Shown here: piece by piece, positions 5,430 to 8,676 of the stretch
Layout: every line of letters starts with the position of its first letter
Numbering within the stretch: the first letter of the stretch is position 1
NCBI GenBank assembly: GCA_964608495.1
Contig: CAZSOQ010000222.1
Span: 1-8,676 of the forward strand
Source of the DNA: JAKORR01 sp964608495
GTDB taxonomy: Bacteria > Armatimonadota > Zipacnadia > Zipacnadales > FEN-943
DNA length: 8,676 nucleotides
Direction of reading: 5' to 3'
Made by a program: the position numbers and the translations under genes
The notes under the pieces: generated by a model
Seen by the model: only the letters and a program-made list of their open reading frames with translations
The model's database searches: none
Told to the model about the DNA's origin: nothing

Positions 5430-5635
5430 GCAGTTCCTGTAGGGAACCAAGGTGCTTGTTCTCGGCGTTCAAGGGCGGTAAGCTGGCGTGCCGGGGGACA
5501 GCGTGGGCGAGGATCGATCCTGCCCCCGCGCCGCGCTCGGGGCTGCCGCGGCACGGCGTCCCTTCCCGCAACGTACCCCGGCGGCCGGGCGCGGACCCGG
5601 CTCCGGGCGCACGCAGCAGCAGACCCGGCTTACCC

Positions 5636-5642
5636 AGGAGGA
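5636..5642 (+). promoter_or_regulatory. Ribosome binding site with long spacing
   Basis: AGGAGGA is a near-perfect Shine-Dalgarno sequence, but the gap to the ATG at 5655 is 12-13 bases, longer than usual. The ATG overlapping its end at 5642 is out of frame with the lipoprotein, so 5655 remains the only start that gives the signal peptide. Confidence 0.5.
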
Positions 5643-5654
5643 TGGTCAGAGCTC

Positions 5655-6593
5655 ATGCTGAGAACGAGATCCCTGGCCGTCGCGGCAGTGGCCTTGGTGG
5701 GCCTGGCCGCGCTGCTGTGCGTTGGCTGTGCCAGGCAGAAGGCGCCCGGGGCTCTCCCGCAGGCGACCCCTGCCCCTCAGGAGCAGGTCGTGCTCGACGT
5801 CTTCGTCCCCTGCGCCTTCGCGGACGCGACGTCGGAGATAGCCGAGATGTTCCAGGCGGAGCACCCGAACATCCGGGTCAACCGCACGATCGAGAACGTC
5901 GGCGTGTTGGTGCCGCGCATCGCCAACGGGGCCAAGCCCGATGTGTTCATGTCCATCGGCGACCGCGAAGTCGCCGGGCTGACGGAGAAGGGCCTGGTGG
6001 ACGCGCAGCGCGACTTCTGCTTCACCAGCATCGTGCTCGTCGTGCCCCAGGCGAATCCCGGCAAGGTTGCCACCCTCAAGGACCTCGCCAAGCCGGCGGT
6101 CAAGACCATCGCCGTCGCCGAAGACGAGCTGTCCGTGGGCTACTACTCGCGCAAGATCCTGACGGACAACGGCGTATGGGACAGCGTGAAGGGCAAGCTG
6201 GTGCGGCCCAAGTTCCCCGTCGAGCTGCTCAAGATGGCGCGCGAGGGCAAGGTCCAGGCCTCTCTCGCCTACGCCGCCTGCTTCCGCGCCGAGGGCGGCG
6301 AGAAGAAGCAGATGGCCGCCCAGATCAAGCTCATCAGCGACTTTCTGGCCGACTACTGCCTGACCATCCCCTGCACCGCGGCCGTCATCAAGGGCGCCAA
6401 GCACCCGCAGGAGGCGCAGGCCTTCCTCGACTTCCTCACCAAGCCCGAGTGCCAGGAGCTCTTCGCCGCTGGCGGCTTCATGAAGCTTGATGACCCGAAG
6501 TGCTTCGTCACGCCGGGCGAGAAGCCCGCGGCCGGCGGCGAGAGCGACCAGCCTTCGGGCACCGGCGAGCCAGCCAAGCCCCAGGGGCAGTAG
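5655..6593 (+). CDS. Cysteine-rich ModA-like substrate-binding lipoprotein
   Basis: This 312-residue protein begins with a signal peptide ending in CVGC, so Cys25 is the probable lipidation site. Residues about 46-284 follow the molybdate-binding (ModA) family line: LDVFVPCAFADATSEIAEMF (47-66), HPNIRV, KPDVFMSIGD (94-103), VLVVPQANP (127-135), KDLAKP, SVGYYSRKIL, GVWD and AQAFLDFLTKPECQELF. The usual Ser of the ModA start (AASLTDA) aligns with Ala54 and the second ligand loop reads ENVGVL (80-85) instead of a Ser-Gly pair, while cysteines occur at 53, 122, 209, 235, 240, 266 and 283. Molybdate binding is therefore doubtful and a thiophilic or other ligand is possible. The end (about 285-312) is a hydrophilic tail. 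No ABC permease or ATPase gene is visible, though the scaffold gap begins 50 bases downstream. It diverges from the DUF318 permease, hinting at a shared regulator. Confidence 0.82.
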   Translation: MLRTRSLAVAAVALVGLAALLCVGCARQKAPGALPQATPAPQEQVVLDVFVPCAFADATSEIAEMFQAEHPNIRVNRTIENVGVLVPRIANGAKPDVFMSIGDREVAGLTEKGLVDAQRDFCFTSIVLVVPQANPGKVATLKDLAKPAVKTIAVAEDELSVGYYSRKILTDNGVWDSVKGKLVRPKFPVELLKMAREGKVQASLAYAACFRAEGGEKKQMAAQIKLISDFLADYCLTIPCTAAVIKGAKHPQEAQAFLDFLTKPECQELFAAGGFMKLDDPKCFVTPGEKPAAGGESDQPSGTGEPAKPQGQ

Positions 6594-6642
6594 GTCCCGC
6601 CGCCGCTCGCCCGCCCTCCGACGAGGGCCGGCCAGCCGACCC

Positions 6643-6652
6643 NNNNNNNNNN
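6643..6652. other. Assembly gap (ten Ns)
   Basis: Ten consecutive N bases join two contigs. The count is a conventional placeholder, so the real distance is unknown and could hold missing genes, for example transporter partners of the binding protein. Adjacency of the lipoprotein and the DUF4832 gene should not be taken as operon evidence. Confidence 0.95.
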
Positions 6653-6773
6653 CGCGAAGGGTCGGCGCGCTGCTCGGCAGTGAGCCCTGCCCAGCAGCGC
6701 GTCGTGTCTCTTCAGCCCACGCGCGCGAAGGCCCGCGAGCCATCCCGCCGAACCTGTCGCTGTCGCGCGAGAC

Positions 6774-6780
6774 AGGAGGG
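6774..6780 (+). promoter_or_regulatory. Ribosome binding site of the DUF4832 gene
   Basis: AGGAGGG with a 7-base spacer to the ATG at 6788 fixes the start of the DUF4832-type gene. The open frame continues upstream across the N gap, but those residues have no signal peptide or family resemblance. Confidence 0.75.
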
Positions 6781-6787
6781 ACCCTCG

Positions 6788-8608
6788 ATGGGCGACTGGA
6801 CGACGGCGGCTCTGCTTGTGGCTGCGCTCTGCCTTGGCTTCTCCCAGGGCCTGGCGGATGACGAGCGCGTTACGGTGCGCCCGCAGGACACCGGCGAGGC
6901 CCTGGCCAATCCCGGCATGGGCTGGGTGTTCCACTACTACGACAACGTGCCGCAGAACTACGGCTCGCGGCTCGAGCCGTCGGACACGCTGGACGACTTC
7001 CCGGGGCTTACGGTCATCTACCTGCGGATCCCCTGGTCCTATCTGGAGCCCGAGGAGGGGCGGTTCAACTGGGCCGTCCTCGACGGCCCGACGCAGCGAT
7101 GGGTGGACAAGGGCAAGCAGGTGGCCTTCCGGTTCTCCTGCAGCGAATCCTGGACCCGCTACGCCACGCCCCGGTGGGTCGAGGAGGCGGGCGCGAAGGG
7201 ATACAACTTCCGGCCGGGCGAGGGCGTGTGCGAGGACGGGCCCTTCTGGGAGCCGGACTTCGACGACCCCGTCTTCCTCGACAAGCTCGACCACTTCCTG
7301 GCGGCCGCGGCGGCGCGCTACGACGGCAGCCCCCAGGTGGCCTTCGTGGACGTGGGGTCCTTCGGGGTATGGGGCGAGGGCCACACCTACTCGAGCACCC
7401 GTCTCGACTACCCCGCGAGCACGATCCGCAGGCACCTTGACCTGCACCTGAAGCACTTCCGGCACACACTGCTGGCGGCCAACGACGACTTCGCCCTGCA
7501 CGGCCGCGGGCCCGAAGTCCTCGACTATGCCCGCGAGAAGGGCCTGACCCTCCGCGACGACAGCATCCTGGTGCAGGGCGGCGACCGCGCCTACCTCAGC
7601 GCTGCCCTGGCCCCGGCCTTTTGGCCCCGCCTCCCCGTCATCCTCGAATCCGAGCACTACGGCGGCTCGCGTGACCGGGGCAACTGGCAGGACGGGAGCA
7701 AGTACCTCGAAGCCCTCGAGGAGTACCACGCCAGCTACGCCTCGATCCACTGGTGGCCGCGCGAATTCCTCGAGGAGAACCGCGACCTGATCAGCCGCAT
7801 GAACCTGCGCCTCGGGTACAGGCTGCAACTGGTCGAGGCGTCCTGGCCGGAGAGGGTGCTAATGGGCGAGCGGTGGCGCCTGGCCTGGCAGTGGCGCAAC
7901 GCGGGCGTGGCGGCGTGCCTGCCCGGCGGCTTCCCCGCAGTGACGCTCAGGGACCCCGAAGGAGGCATCGCGGGCGTCTTCGTGGACGAAGGGCTGGCCC
8001 TGCGCGACCTGCCCGTGGGGCCGCCGGGGCAGGCCGAGACCCGCGCCCACGAGGTCGCCTTCGAGCTGCCCTTCGACCTCAGGCCCGGGACTTACGACGT
8101 GCTGGTATCGGTGGGCACGCGCACGGGCACGCCCACCATCGCCCTGCCCCTGCCGGACGGCGACGCGCATCGCCGCTATCGCGTGGGCGAGATGAGGGTG
8201 GTGGGGCATTACGACGCCGTGGTGGGCGAGCCGCGCCGAGCCGGCGACCAGTGGTTGCTCCCGGTCACCTGGACCGTGAACCTACCCCTGCGGGCGGGCG
8301 TGACGCCCTTCTGCCACTTCGATCGCGACGGGAAGATCGCCTTCCAGGGCCTTCCCGACCCCGCCGGGGCGAGGCAGGCGCTCGAGAGCTCGGGCACCGT
8401 CGAGCTGGGCCTGACCTTCTCTGTGCCGGACTGGGCGCGGGGCCAGAGCTTCGACGTGAGGATCGGCCTGTGGGTGCCAGAGCGGGTCGGCCGTCCCGAC
8501 GAGCGCATGATCCCCGATAGCGGGGACCTGGACCGCCGCATACCCGTCGGCACGCTGAGCATCGCCCAGGACGGCGCGGTGACGCTTGGCGGGGCCGCGG
8601 GCGACTGA
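6788..8608 (+). CDS. Exported DUF4832-type glycosidase-like protein
   Basis: This 606-residue protein starts with a signal peptide (cleavage near GLA|DDE, residue 23). Residues about 34-330 resemble a (beta/alpha)8 barrel glycoside hydrolase: NPGMGWVFHYYDN (41-53), YLRIPWSYLEPEEGRFNW (78-95), VAFVDVGSFGVWGEGH (184-199) with Glu197 placed like the acid/base, and LPVILESEHYGG (282-293) whose Glu287 or Glu289 could be the nucleophile. Residues about 345-475 match the beta-sandwich DUF4832 layout (AWQWRNAGVAACLPGGFPAVTLRD, GTYDVLVSVG), and a further sandwich-like region fills 476-606. Proteins of this type are thought to act on polysaccharides outside the cell; no substrate is characterised as far as I know. 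Start is set by AGGAGGG 7 bases upstream. It lies after the scaffold gap, so its true upstream neighbour is unknown. Domain type is fairly sure, enzymatic activity is inferred. Confidence 0.82.
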   Translation: MGDWTTAALLVAALCLGFSQGLADDERVTVRPQDTGEALANPGMGWVFHYYDNVPQNYGSRLEPSDTLDDFPGLTVIYLRIPWSYLEPEEGRFNWAVLDGPTQRWVDKGKQVAFRFSCSESWTRYATPRWVEEAGAKGYNFRPGEGVCEDGPFWEPDFDDPVFLDKLDHFLAAAAARYDGSPQVAFVDVGSFGVWGEGHTYSSTRLDYPASTIRRHLDLHLKHFRHTLLAANDDFALHGRGPEVLDYAREKGLTLRDDSILVQGGDRAYLSAALAPAFWPRLPVILESEHYGGSRDRGNWQDGSKYLEALEEYHASYASIHWWPREFLEENRDLISRMNLRLGYRLQLVEASWPERVLMGERWRLAWQWRNAGVAACLPGGFPAVTLRDPEGGIAGVFVDEGLALRDLPVGPPGQAETRAHEVAFELPFDLRPGTYDVLVSVGTRTGTPTIALPLPDGDAHRRYRVGEMRVVGHYDAVVGEPRRAGDQWLLPVTWTVNLPLRAGVTPFCHFDRDGKIAFQGLPDPAGARQALESSGTVELGLTFSVPDWARGQSFDVRIGLWVPERVGRPDERMIPDSGDLDRRIPVGTLSIAQDGAVTLGGAAGD

Positions 8609-8676
8609 CCGCTGCCCCGCTGATCACCTATGGCGTAGCCTGCCGCACAGTCCCGGCATGTGTAGCTCTCCGGGGT

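Larger units (their letters stand above)
5361..5654. promoter_or_regulatory. Divergent regulatory region, permease versus binding protein
   Basis: This 294-base region separates the permease start (minus) from the binding-protein start (plus), so it should contain both promoters. It contains three dyads, listed separately or noted here: 5409-5429, 5433-5447 (GTTCC-TGTAG-GGAAC) and a perfect 12-base palindrome AGGATCGATCCT at 5510-5521 inside near-matching GGGC/GCCC flanks. No convincing -35/-10 pair could be fixed; TGTAAC or TAACCT on the minus strand next to the first dyad are weak -10 candidates for the permease. I see no gene in it. Confidence 0.5.

Noticed and set aside
5361..5450. Longer N-terminus of the permease
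   Set aside because: It would read through the 5409-5429 inverted repeat, has no SD, and adds a polar stretch not typical of the family.
5655..6593. Naming the lipoprotein ModA (molybdate binding)
   Set aside because: Ligand-contact serines seem replaced and cysteines are abundant, and no molybdate transporter genes are visible, so only the fold is claimed.
6353..7828. Long minus-strand open frame crossing the N gap
   Set aside because: It runs through unknown bases and lies opposite the lipoprotein and DUF4832 genes, both of which have signal peptides and conserved motifs.
8609..8676. Possible gene or terminator in the right-hand tail
   Set aside because: No SD-linked frame, clear hairpin with T-run or RNA gene could be seen in these 68 bases.

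Overview
The window is GC-rich bacterial DNA, most likely from a metagenome assembly because a run of ten Ns at 6643-6652 marks a scaffold join. Two genes encode short type IV pilin-like DUF1559 proteins whose N-termini (FTLIELLVVIAIIAILA, then FPVF[AS]RAREKAR-like, then MYAQDYDE) closely match a class I associate with Armatimonadota; Planctomycetota-like lineages are the main alternative. That assignment is inferred from motif recall, not from a search.

Layout. From left to right on the minus strand lie: the first 20 codons of an exported protein (1-62, cut by the window edge); a membrane-anchored thioredoxin-like protein (305-853); DUF1559 pilin-like protein 1 (912-1556); a class I SAM methyltransferase with an apparent signal peptide (1807-2505); DUF1559 pilin-like protein 2 (2610-3251); a MerR-family regulator fused to a small thioredoxin-like domain (3418-4230); and a DUF318/ArsP-type permease (4239-5360). 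A 294-bp divergent region with several dyads separates these from plus-strand genes: a cysteine-rich lipoprotein of the ModA-like solute-binding fold (5655-6593) and, beyond the N gap, an exported DUF4832-type glycosidase-like protein (6788-8608). The last 68 bases hold nothing I recognise.

How the genes may work together. The most interesting block is 3418-6593. The permease has the CSC signature of the DUF318/ArsP family and is followed within 8 bases by the regulator, which carries a MerR helix-turn-helix, a CW-type cysteine cluster and a CxxC thioredoxin-like domain in one chain. Divergent to them is a binding protein with seven cysteines in its mature part, in which the usual molybdate-contacting serines appear to be replaced. 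An inverted repeat with 8-base arms sits just upstream of the permease, where a MerR-type operator would be expected. Together these suggest a thiol-redox or thiophilic-element (arsenic-like, mercury-like or other soft ligand) sensing and transport module. The anchored thioredoxin and the exported methyltransferase further left might contribute but are separated from it by pilin genes. The substrate is not determinable from the sequence.

Most starts were set by strong Shine-Dalgarno sequences (for example AAGGAGG at 7 bases before pilin 1, GGAGGT before pilin 2, AGGAGGG before the DUF4832 gene). Intergenic regions are rich in short perfect GC hairpins, some of which may be terminators.
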